Below are positions 22,860 through 33,070 of a stretch of 64,000 bases of DNA, in pieces. This stretch comes from Saccharum officinarum (Eukaryota > Streptophyta > Magnoliopsida > Poales > Poaceae), in assembly GCA_020631735.1 (NCBI GenBank), contig CM036209.1:3571451-3635450 (forward strand), read 5' to 3'. How positions within the stretch are numbered: position 1 is the stretch's first letter; each line of letters opens with the position of its first letter. The notes beneath the pieces were generated by a model. That model saw only the letters and a program-made list of their open reading frames with translations, did no database searches and was not told the DNA's origin. The position numbers and the translations under genes were made by a program.

Positions 22860-24340
22860 AAGTACAACCAGTATTACCTTTACTGGGATTAATACTAACA
22901 AGTAGGCCCAAGGTTGGATGAAGTTAGTTTGGAATGTTTATTACTGGTTGACTGAGACGTGTGCAAAATCCTCTGTATTTACTGTTGTTATGTATGTTGA
23001 AATTTCGACCAATGAAAACATGGCATTTCAAAGGAACGAATTATTTAAAAAAAAAAGTACCTCTCACGGTAAATCTAGTAACATCTATACCTTAAATAAC
23101 CAACCTAATAATTCTTATACATTTATGATCAAAGTTAAAAGAAGTTTGATTGACAAGAATATTCTGACTTGGAGCTAGTGCTACTTGACGACATATCACA
23201 TGGTAGAGTTCAGAGCAAATAACTTATCTTTCAATCTTTGTCAGGGCAATAATGTTTACATTAAATAAGGAGGGCAGCGAGTTCTCTAAATAGCAGAAAA
23301 TGACACGAAAGTTCTAAATTTTGGAAGGATGTCCCAGATGGACCACTCCAGTGAGCTGTAATAAAAAAAGAAATATAATTCAGTATGGAGCCCATGGAGC
23401 ATTCGATTCAGGCAAAGAAATGGACCTTTGTCACCTTTCTGAACCTATAATTTTGTTATTATATTGTTAAATAGCACGGTAGAAAGCGAATCCAGTGTGG
23501 ACACATGCCTATGAACCTTTAAACATTCCTGGAAGCTACCATCCAGCAATTTCAGACAAGTAGGAGAGAATATTCACGGTAGTGTGGAACTGGAGGATGT
23601 GAATGCAAATACTTGAACAAAACAAAGATAACCAGAAAGTAACGGCTTAATAGCTGATATGTTAAAGTACAAAACCAACACACCATTCACAGTCCACAGA
23701 GCATGAATACTAACAAGTTTGCCCAAGTTTCATGAGTCAGTCTAGACTGTTGTTGCCAGTCAAATTTGTGTGCAAAATGCTCCATGTTTACTGTTTTTAT
23801 GTTGTACTTAAATGGCTTAAAGTATGCAGGACTTCAGAGATTGGATCTGATTGGCATTTCAGCTTTCTGCCTAAAATGAAGTCAAATAACTTCTCTTTCA
23901 ATCTTTATTAAGGAGATACTGATACAGCAAACAGGGGATCAATGAGTTCTTCAAATAGGATAATATGACACAGAAAGTTTAACTTTTGCAAGAATGGTCA
24001 GGATGGACTACTCAGGTGTTGAAAAGGAACTAAACTTCATTGAGCAATAGTTGAAAAAGAACTACACTTCAGCGAGGGATCCACAGAGCATTCAATTATT
24101 GTACAAACAGACATACAACTTTCACCTCTTTCTATACCTACAATTTCGCTGTTATAATGTTAAAATAAGTAATAACACATAACAAGTGAAATCCAGTCTG
24201 AAAGTGTATAGTTTGTTCCCTCGAAAAAAGAAATAACTCTGTTAACTATATCCCTTCAACCTTTCCTGGAAGGTACCATCCATCCAGGCATCCCAGCAAT
24301 TTCCGAAAAGTAGTACAAATTATTCACCAAATGGCAAATG
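22860..24340. repeat. Diverged tandem duplication downstream of the 73-residue gene
   Basis: Two diverged copies, about 22860-23600 and 23660-24340. Landmarks include GTGCAAAAT.CTC near 22961 and 23770, AATAACTT.TCTTTCAATCTTT near 23218 and 23885, and TTCCTGGAAG.TACCATCCA near 23527 and 24264. The left copy has an extra ~140 bp at about 23040-23190 that looks like a small MITE. Both copies lie 3' of the gene at 24417-25114 and may be old duplicated 3' flank. Non-coding. Confidence 0.65.
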
Positions 24341-24416
24341 CAAAAGACTCGCATTCATATTACCTCGTTCAAGGGTCCACAAATGGAGGATACAGTCACT
24401 TGACAGGACACATAAC

Positions 24417-25114
24417 TTATGACTGTTTCTTCTGTTCTTCGTCATGCTTGCGCCATGGGTTCAGGGATTCCCTCATAGCTTGGGCCTCTGGACTGCTTTC
24501 CCAAGCTCGTTTTTCTGACTCCAAGACAACAACCTTATCATCTGTAGCATATAACCATGGGGAAAAAAGGTACATATATGTAAGAGGCCTTCCTATGCAG
24601 CAGTGAAAAAATAGAGAACCTGACAGGATGAATGCTACTAGGCAATCTGAACTCGTTGTATGGCACCAAAGTATCAGAAGTTTGGATTGTTGTTAAATTG
24701 GAAGATGCACTGAAGCATCGAATTAAAATAGCCATCCCCACTGGCAACTTCCCAATGAGCTTATCTGAATTTGGATAACAGGAAAATGCAAGTGGCAATT
24801 GGATCTATAAGAGCAGCAATGCTGCAGTTGAGAACTTTGCAATCTGTCTAAAGGTACCTTTATTTTTTTTTTTTTGGAAACTAGATGTAATGCTCTCAGA
24901 TGGACAGCCAGTAGTAATAACTGGGATTCAAGTGTGATTGATTATTAGAGATCAGAAACAAATTACGAGGGTGAGGGGGGGTTGGATGCTGAGTAGAGCA
25001 GGGAGGGAGAGTCGTACAGAAGCCCGTGTGGATCATGAAGAGCTCCATGGCGGCGCCAATGGAGGCCCCGACCGCCGCGATCTTCAGGTACCAGCCCGCG
25101 AACCTCATATGCAT
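24417..25114 (-). CDS. 73-residue single-span membrane protein, left copy
   Basis: Two exons on the minus strand: 25114-25018 and 24541-24417, joined through a split Tyr codon with GT..AG borders. The product is 73 residues. It has a short N-terminus (MHMRFAGWYLK), one hydrophobic span at about residues 9-27 (IAAVGASIGAAMELFMI), and a charged C-terminal tail containing LESEKRAWESSPEAQAM and NPWRKHDEEQKKQS. The layout and the W..SSPEAQAMR.(A/S)LNPWR motif recall a small conserved plant protein family. I think relatives have been found with mitochondrial inner-membrane complexes, but that is memory, not proof. This copy has Ser where the right copy has Ala before LNPW. The gene starts 1.38 kb from and divergent to the MATE gene. 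Confidence 0.75.
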
Positions 25115-26497
25115 GGACCCTCTGGATTCGTCCCTCAGTCAGGAAGAGTTTCCTCCTAAAAACTGCAAGCTGCGAACGACGCATAACGCTGCACGAATCA
25201 AAGGCCAGTCCCATGGACGGATGGATGAATCTCGTGTCGAGTACTAGTGTGCTTCCGGGGTAAGCAGGGTCGAAGGGGAGTTGGTACTTACAGGTTGGTC
25301 GCTAGTGGAGTAGTGGTGTTGGTGGCCGGAGGTGGAGATGGGGACGACGGAGACCAAAGCGGCGGCGGGTTTCAGGTTTCCGGTGAAGACGGGTGGGGGC
25401 AGTGGCACGTGGCGCCGGCAGTGTGTTGGGCTCGTTGAACTATTCCATTCCACATCGGCCCATGGCGGCCCAGTAGGAAAGCCCACCACAACATGTATAT
25501 ACTTGTCGACATGTTTAATTTTTTTTCCCCGATCAATGAATCTTTGAATATCTTGAATCAACTTTCTCAACAAGAAATTGGCACGGTAGATTTTGTCCAT
25601 AATTTTCTGAAATATTATAAGCTTTGGATTTAAATGCGTGAATGATCCCCTTAACTTGTCAAGGGATGCCACTTAGATCCACGATTAAAATCCTTAATAC
25701 GTTTTTTTTGCGATCAATTTTTAGTATGTTTATACTATCTCGTATCTCGTTAAACTAGTGTAGTGATGACTAGAGGGAGTACACGCTTTGTTATTGGAGT
25801 GTAAATGTGTAATTGAAAATAAGATAGCAAGGGGCACTGTGACTGAAAATATTTGAAATGATCGTTGAAGGCGAGTAGCAATCTCCAAAGATCTATTGGG
25901 CAGAATTGCTCCAAGAACCACAAATATCATTTGATTCATCTGAAAACCTTCTCCTCATGGGGCCATTGCAATCCACTTGCACGGCCATGGTTCACACAAA
26001 ATATACATTCCAAAACTGTCAGCTTGTTGACGTATCTACATTTTAAGCGGTCAGTATCAGCATCGCCAAGACCACTTGCCCAAATGGATATGATGCTTTC
26101 AGTTTCAGATACCAATTGGTGGACAGCAAACCACCTTTGGTAATTCTGCACGTTTGCAGTTTGCGCTTTGCAGGGAACGAAAAAAAAAGAGTCGTTTTTC
26201 TTAATCCACCGATTTAATCCTGTTTGTTTGAATTTATCATGGAATAGTATTTTTTTTCACAACAAAGCAGCTTCAGTCAGTTTATCAGCTACAGAAATCA
26301 TCAGAAATCCTAGTTGAAATGTAGGAGTAGTATCTATTATACATTATACATATATATAGTGTTTTCTACACGAATTTCTCCTTTTCTGTATTATGTGAAA
26401 TTCTTGCATTTGTGGCCATATGTCGTGTCCTGTCTGTCTTCACTCTGAACCATTTGGCTGAATAGAAGGCGAGATATTCTTCCTCTCGCTCGCGCGC
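25115..26497. other. Divergent intergenic region, 73-residue gene / MATE
   Basis: It separates two head-to-head genes and must hold both promoters. A short Stowaway-like terminus (CTAGAGGGAGTA near 25769) suggests a decayed MITE. The open frame at 25244-25672 has no recognisable domain and covers promoter sequence, so I do not call it. Confidence 0.5.
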
Positions 26498-29400
26498 ATG
26501 GTGACCTCGCCGCCGGTGACGGTGAGGGCGGTCGCCTGCGCTCTCACCCTGACCCCGTCATCACGGCTCAGCCGCGCCTCCTTTCGTGCCTGCCTCGCAC
26601 AGCGCCACCGCCGCCGTCGGCGGCCCGCTCGATGTAGCGGTAAGCAAGCCGTGGTCGAGGAGGAAACACCTTCTTCGCAGGAGGCCAAGAACGGGGAAGG
26701 GGACGAGGGGCGCGCGGTGCAGGGCTGGTTTTCTCTGGATACGATTGGGCTGGACATTCTCAGCATCGCTCTGCCCGCCGCGCTCGCGCTCGCCGCCGAC
26801 CCCATCGCGGCGCTCGTTGATACTGCCTTCGTCGGTCACTTAGGTGAAGCAAAGCTTTCCTCTTTTCCTCAATTTCTGCCTCTCTGGGGTCTCATGCTAC
26901 AGATGGAAACATTTGATTCATCTTTCCTGTTTTTCCTAGTTTTGTCAATGAGCATTCACTGATATTTAAATTAAATACCCATATTTTTTCTGTCATCAGG
27001 TTCGGCCGAACTTGCTGCTGTTGGTGTATCAATTTCAGTGTTCAATTTGGTGTCAAAGCTGTTTAATGTGCCCTTGCTTAACGTGACCACATCCTTTGTT
27101 GCTGAGCAGCAAGCAACGGATGATGGTTATACTGGGACAAGAGAAGGTAAGCTGCTGAAGATTTCGGAACATCTGTTAAAAACAACCCCACTATTTGTGT
27201 TACACTAATCTGTTATTTAGTTCTCGCTTAGGATATGACTTTCCAAGGTCTCCTGAGGAGGTGACCACGAAAAGGAAGTTTCTTCCTGCAGTATCAACAT
27301 CACTGGCTTTAGCTGCTGGTATTGGGCTGTTGGAAACTGTGGCGCTGATTTTTGGATCGGGCACACTAATGGACATGATCGGTGTACCTACTGTAAGTAT
27401 AAGAATAGTTTCATCTCTTTCAATTCTCAGAACTTTAGTATCGACTACTTGACGCCCAGTTGGTTATCTGCTTAGCCAGTACTTTTTTTATCTTCATGAG
27501 GAAATGTGTCAAGTTAATATGGTATTGCATCAGTTAGACAGTTACACCACCTAAAAATTTTCATACTCTATCTATGTTTCTTTAAAATAAAGGTATCATT
27601 TACCTGTCATATAGACATATACCTCGGATGTCGTATTACTTGTTGAATTGAGGGCCATGACTAACTGTAATACTAACTCTTTATTTCAGTTTTAACATTT
27701 GACCCCAAGTTTTTTTTATTATCTGTAGTTCTTAAAGTATCTGTACTCACTGTCAAACCTCATGTGTTGTATATTATGTATGCAGGATTCTCCAATGCGA
27801 ATACCAGCTGAGCAATTTCTTACATTTAGGGCATATGGTGCTCCACCGATCGTGATAGCACTTGCTGCACAGGGTGCATTTCGTGGGCTCATGGATACGA
27901 AAACACCTTTATATGCTGTGGGTAAGATTATAGAAACTCTTTTATCTGCTAAAATGAACAAACTGGACCATGTGAAGTGTTGCAATTTATGTATTTCTTA
28001 TAAGCAAGTTCCAGGATGAAATGTCTTGTGCATTTAGTTGCCACTGCAGTGGTCTGTGCACCTAGTTCAGTGGTCATCTAGAAATTTAACAATAATAGAC
28101 CTGTCAATGTTATCAATTTTAGATTTAAAGTTCCCCATTAATGAGTGACAATAAGATTTAGGAAGTGACAGCTACCACAAATGCAAGTTCTGAGAAGTTT
28201 GTTGGCTTACCAGAGTTTGTTGTACTGTGACTGCTTCTGCTTCCTCTTAATGAAACACATGCCATGAGGGCACGTTCACGAAAAAGTTCTGAGAAGTTTG
28301 CTGTATGATTGTCTTAATTATGATGCTTTATGTTCCTGCAAACGACAAAAATAAAGATTTAAGCACTCTGGATGCAGGTGTTGGCAACCTGGTAAACGTC
28401 ATACTTGACGCCATACTTGTTTTTCCTCTTGGTTTAGGAGTTAGAGGTGCTGCCTTGGCAACAGTGACATCAGAGTATGTTGAATTCATTTTAAGAATTT
28501 CATGTTTTTCCTTTGTTGGATTGTCTTAATTCCTCCTTTTTCATCTCCATAATTGCACCCATGAGAACTGAATCCTTGCTACAACTATCTGCCTGTTGTC
28601 AGGTATGTGATTGCTTGCATCCTCCTCTGGAAGCTGAATAGTAAAGTAGTAATCTTTTCCCGAAATGTAATTGGTGGTGGAATCATACGTTATCTAAAAT
28701 CAGGTTTGTGGATGCTCCAAATATTTACTAACAAGTATTGATACAGGAGAGGTTTATTTTGTTGCTAAAACTTTTTGTTGCAACTTTATTAATCTTTACT
28801 AGTTCAGAGCAGAGCTCCATGAGGCCATGATAGCCACTTTAACTGGAAACTATTCCGTAGGTGGACTTCTGATTGCAGGACTATTGCAGTACTCCTGACC
28901 ATGACACTGTCGACATCGCTGGCTGCAAGAGAAGGGCCTGTTCCAATGGCCGGCCATCAGTTGTGCTTGCAAGTGTGGCTGACAATTTCTCTGCTCAATG
29001 ATGCACTAGCTCTTGCTGGGCAGGTCTGTACATTTTACGTTACGTGACATTTCTCGTTTAGGGTCTTACATTACAAATCTGTATGTCTTCTGTTTTAAAG
29101 TGTCCATAGTTCAATGCAGGCTCTACTTGCGAGTGAATATGCAAAAGGGAATTACAAGCAGGCTCGTTTGGTTTTATACAGAGTTCTGCAGGTTAATAAT
29201 GCACTTTGAAGTTCAGGTCTCCAGTCATGAGCTGCTTGCTGATCCGTTTTGTTATAAATGTAGATTGGAGGTGTAACTGGAGTTGCACTGGCTGTGGCTC
29301 TGTTCTTTGGGTTTGGGTCTTTCTCTGTGCTGTTCACAAGTGATCCGGCAGTTTTAGACATTGCCAAATCTGGAGTCTGGGTAATGAAGAATAATTGGAA

Positions 29401-29946
29401 TAAAGCACCTGACTTTCAGAAGTAAAGCATGATATTGTTTATGCTCATTTTGACAATATGAACTCTTGCAGTTTGTCACTGTTTCTCAACCGATAAATGC
29501 TATTGCGTTCGTGATCGACGGGCTGTACTATGGCGTGTCTGACTTCACCTATGCTGCATACTCTATGGTATGGATATTGTTTTCTATTGTATCCCCCATT
29601 ATGTTGTCATAACTAAACATAGCGGGATTATGGTGTGCTTACAATTTTTGGCATCTGTGTTGCTCAGTTCTTTGTTGGGGCTGTTTCATCGGCATTCCTA
29701 CTTGCTGCTGCTCCTAAGCTTGGTCTTGGTGGTGTTTGGTCTGGTCTAGTTCTTTTTATGAGCTTGAGAGCAGTGGCTGGATTTTGGAGGTAGTGCCCGA
29801 TGTTTGAGCTGCTCCTTTCTGGAAATTTGGATAGCGTAAACCTTGGTGACTCGTAGCATTTTGCTGTTGTGTGCAGGTTAGGGAGCAAAGGTGGACCATG
29901 GAAGCACGTCTGGTCAGATACTAAACTGATAAATGACAAGAAATGA
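26498..29946 (+). CDS. MATE efflux transporter (DTX44/45-like), left copy with a frameshift
   Basis: Twelve exons: 26498-26843, 27000-27146, 27232-27392, 27786-27921, 28378-28474, 28603-28703, 28861-29023, 29120-29191, 29264-29380, 29472-29567, 29668-29789 and 29877-29946. The N-terminus is Ser/Arg-rich with few acidic residues, like a chloroplast transit peptide. It is followed by the MATE core (ALPAALALAADPIAALVDTA at the first span) and a second MATE repeat. The closest named group I recognise is the plastid DETOXIFICATION 44/45 clade; members are multi-pass antiporters and the substrate here is unknown. Exon 7 has lost one G relative to the right copy (GATTGCAGG versus GATTGGCAGG, about 28874), which brings TGA at 28896-28898 into frame and would remove the C-terminal third. 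A sequencing error at a GG pair is a serious alternative. Confidence 0.85.
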
Positions 29947-29988
29947 CCATGTCTAGGTGATTTGACTAGAAGATGGAAACAAAGATCA

Positions 29989-31838
29989 TTTTTTTTTCTC
30001 GAACACGCAGGAGAGCTGCGTATCATTATATTAATAGAAGGAAATAAATAGTCTTACAAGGACAAAGAACCCCAAACACACACACCCCCCCTTGAGCAAA
30101 GAAGCTAAATCACCGGGTAAGAATTACAAGGACGACCAAGAGAAACCCCCCACTGCAGAGTCCTAAGTTGCAGTTTGGGCAGAGATTAGGGCAATCCCCT
30201 TAGCCCCTGCCGCACTCCACCAACCAGCCTCCTCCTTGGCCAGGTACAGGACTGAGTTAACATTTGGGACAGCTCCATTGAAAACACAGTCATTTCTGTG
30301 CCGCCAAATGCTCCAGGCTCCTAGGATGACCAGAGAATTGAGACCCCTTCTTAGATCACCTTGAGCAGCACCATCAATCTTTCTCCACCAATTATCAAAA
30401 TTCTGATCAGCAGGTATTGGAGCAAGGGTTGCAGCACCAAAATGAGAAAGGAAGGAGAACCAAAATATTCTTGAAAAAACACAGCCCACGAGAAGGTGAT
30501 GAAGATCTTCCTCAAGCTGGTCACACAGGACGCACATTTCTGGATGAGGGAGGCTTCTCTTTGCTAGCCTGTCTGCAGTCCAGCACCTGTTATGGGCCAC
30601 TAACCACATAAAAAATCTGCATTTTGGGGGCGCCCCAGTTTTCCAAATTCTCTCAAAGGGTTCAAAAGAGATGGCTCCATAAAACAAGGCAGTGTAGGCG
30701 CTCTTTGCTGTGTACTGGCCTGAAGAGGAAAGCCTCCAGACATGTTTGTCAGGGATGCTCTCATTCAACTCCACCCTAGATAAGAGATCCCAGAGATGGA
30801 AATACTGAGATAGAGCAGCAGCACCAGCTTCTCCCTGCAAGTCCTCTATCCACCTATTATCAGGAAGGGCCTCACTAACCGTGCGTTTACTCACTCGCCT
30901 TTTAGGAACCAGAGCAAAAACAAGAGGAGCAATCTCCTGGACTCCTTGTGTTATGGACGTCGTTGGGATTGGAAGGATCGAGTCGAGAGGAGCAGCGGCG
31001 GAGCTACGGTACCCGCGGCGCTACAGTACCCGCGGGTACTGTTCACGTGAGAGAGGCAGAGGAGCCGCGGCTATGGCTGTGAGGGGCGCTGGGAACGCCG
31101 GCCGCGGGCTTTGCCCACGGCCGGCAAGAGAGAAGGTTTTTCCTTCTAATCTCTTGCCTGATTAGATTGATACATCTCCTCTCCTTATATAGAGAAGAGG
31201 TCTTACTTGGCCCCTAAGCAAGCGACTAATTAACCTTAACGGGCTAAGGCCCAATAGGCCCTTGACTCTTCTAACACCTTGACCGTCCAGCCATTTGTCC
31301 TTCCAGAACAGGGTGTTAGCTCCACTTCCCACTTCTGTACGAACTGCGACCGAGATCAGCCCAGCGACCTCCTTACTGACCTGGATTGGCAGATTTGCCC
31401 AAGGTTTGTTTGGTACACTCCGCTGCAGCCAAGGCCATCTTGCTTTCAAGGCAATCCCCAATGCTTTGAGATCAGTTATTCCCAGCCCGCCTAATTCCCG
31501 AGGTCGACAAACCTTGGTCCAGGCAATAAGACAGTGCCCCCTGTTTGCTTCTTTTCTTCCCTTCCATAGGAAGGACCTTCTAATCTTATCGATGGCTTTG
31601 AGAGCCTAGGGCGGAAGATCAATTGCCATAGCCACATAGATTAGAATACCAGTAAGCACAAATTGCACATGAATCACCCTACCAGCACGTGTCATCAAAT
31701 CTGCCTTCCACCCCGGTAGCTGTTCAGCAACTTTATCAATAATGGGTTGGACCTGCTCCTTGGTCAATTTTCTGTTGGACAGGGGCAAACCTAGATATTT
31801 GCAAGGGAAATCCAGAACCTCACAGCTAACAGCAATTA
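29989..31838 (-). mobile_element. 5'-truncated L1-type LINE (reverse transcriptase C-terminus)
   Basis: The tail is an oligo-T run at 29989-29997 (poly-A on the minus strand) preceded by the grass LINE tail ATACGCAGCTCTCCTGCG. Upstream, the minus strand encodes the end of a LINE polyprotein. It includes FPCKYLGLPLS..KLPGWK-like sequence, then SFLWKGRKEANRGHCLIAW, then a zf-RVT zinc-binding region (WKTGAPPKCRFFMWLVAH..C..C..H). One in-frame TAG breaks it after LPP (about 31607), and a solo LTR interrupts it. The 5' part of the element, with the endonuclease and polymerase core, is missing. I found no flanking target duplication. It lies 43 bp beyond the MATE stop codon. Confidence 0.9.
30949..31276 (-). 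mobile_element. Solo LTR (328 bp) nested in the LINE, left copy
   Basis: On the minus strand it runs TGTTAGAAGAG...CCATAACA. The 5-bp target duplication CAAGG (CCTTG on +) lies at 30944-30948 and 31277-31281. It contains a TATATAAGGAGAGGAG promoter-like core and a GCCGGCCGTGGGCAAAGCC block. Removing it restores the LINE reading frame (..WLDGQG then VQEIAPLVF..). Likely a Copia-type solo LTR (inference). Confidence 0.9.
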
Positions 31839-32036
31839 CATGTAAATAACCAGTAGAAGTTGTGTATTAAGGAGAAGAGTATTAACTGTCTAGGGCCTTA
31901 TCTTACAATCATATAAATTGTGAACTACTACTAAGTTCAGACTTGAAGAAAAGGAAATATTCCTGTACTGGAGTCTTGAACAGAAGCAGCATGGAAGTCT
32001 TAAATTTTATAATTGTTTTTTTCCCCTTGTTTTCAG

Positions 32037-32120
32037 GTTAGGAGAAAAGGTGGACCTTGGGAGGCTATCTGGCCAGATAGTGAGTAAAGCACAGATATGA
32101 CCATGTGGATTCGATTGTTC
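32037..32120 (+). pseudogene. Second, decayed copy of the MATE terminal exon
   Basis: A good splice acceptor (CCCTTGTTTTCAG) is followed by GTTAGGAGAAAAGGTGGACC, closely matching the start of MATE exon 12 at 29877. Similarity continues past the stop (ATGACCATGT in both). As written, the frame is shifted. Adding one A to the four-A run would give a 16-residue end of the same kind as exon 12 (..GGPW..IW.D...). Both duplication arms have the four-A form. It could be an alternative last exon or the relic of a tandem duplication split off by the LINE. Confidence 0.65.
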
Positions 32121-32129
32121 AATTGATCT

Positions 32130-33070
32130 CCCACGCTCCCACAGCCAGCAGGTAAAGGGTAATGGTAGCAAGAAATGTGCATACTGCTGCAGGTCATATA
32201 TAGCCCTGCGTAACAGGTAGCTGATGTAAGCTCTGTGGAAGATGTACAGTTGTAGTTGGTGTTGGATGGCTGGGCTGTCTTGTTCTGGCTGTTGTAGGAG
32301 ACTAGTAGGAGCTCACAGGTTTCAACTGTACTAGGAAGCTTAGTTGTATAACAAAAAAGAAAGAAAGAAAACTGTGTTAGAAAATCCCTTCCTGTAAATT
32401 TCGTTCTGAAAATCCTCCCTGTAAATGAAATTTTGTCCAACATTCCAGGATCTGTAAATCTGGTACTCATTTTTGGCACTATATAAACTCAGTGATTATC
32501 CGAAATAGAAGAATCTGAGGTGTTTTTTTTTTTGGGTCTGAGTTTGTTGTTCCAATATTGCGCGCGTGCATCTGTTAGGTACATGGGCCTTGAGAGACAT
32601 AACATCAATCAATCTTATAAAACAGGCAACACTGCTAGCGTTGTTACCTTCTAGGACCTTCTTGGTGTTCTTCTCTAGATCCTCCGTCCCCAATTGCTTG
32701 CTGAACTCCAAACCTCCCTCTCCCCTGATGTTGTCTGTACTCCGATGATATCTGAATCGAAGTTGTTTGTGAACCAATCGAGAAGGATCATCGGACATTG
32801 CAAATTTGCTACGATGGGCTCTGGGCCAAGAGGATGCTAGACCGACAATAGGCTAGAGCCCATAGCGAAGGGGAAACTAACAGGCCCAAACACCCCCATT
32901 ATTAGGGCAGGCAGAGCAGATGAGATTCCTTTTCCGTGTAGCAGGATAGAGAGGGAGAGGAGCAGCAGAGACCAGAGTGCAGGGAGCGGAGCAGAGCAGA
33001 GGAGGAGAAGGCGGCCGGCCAGCCGGAGGCAGTCGCGGAGAGGAGGAAGAGGAAGAGGAAACGAGCGAGG
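32130..33070. promoter_or_regulatory. MATE 3' flank and MIF promoter region
   Basis: No open frame with a domain. The last ~150 bp before 33071 are GA-rich (GAGGAGAAGG, GAGGAAGAGGAAGAGG), a common 5'-UTR composition in grass genes. No clear TATA box was found. Confidence 0.4.

Noticed and set aside
25244..25672. 142-residue frame, repeated in the other arm at 61098-61526
   Set aside because: Presence in both arms only reflects the duplication. No domain; it covers the divergent promoter region.
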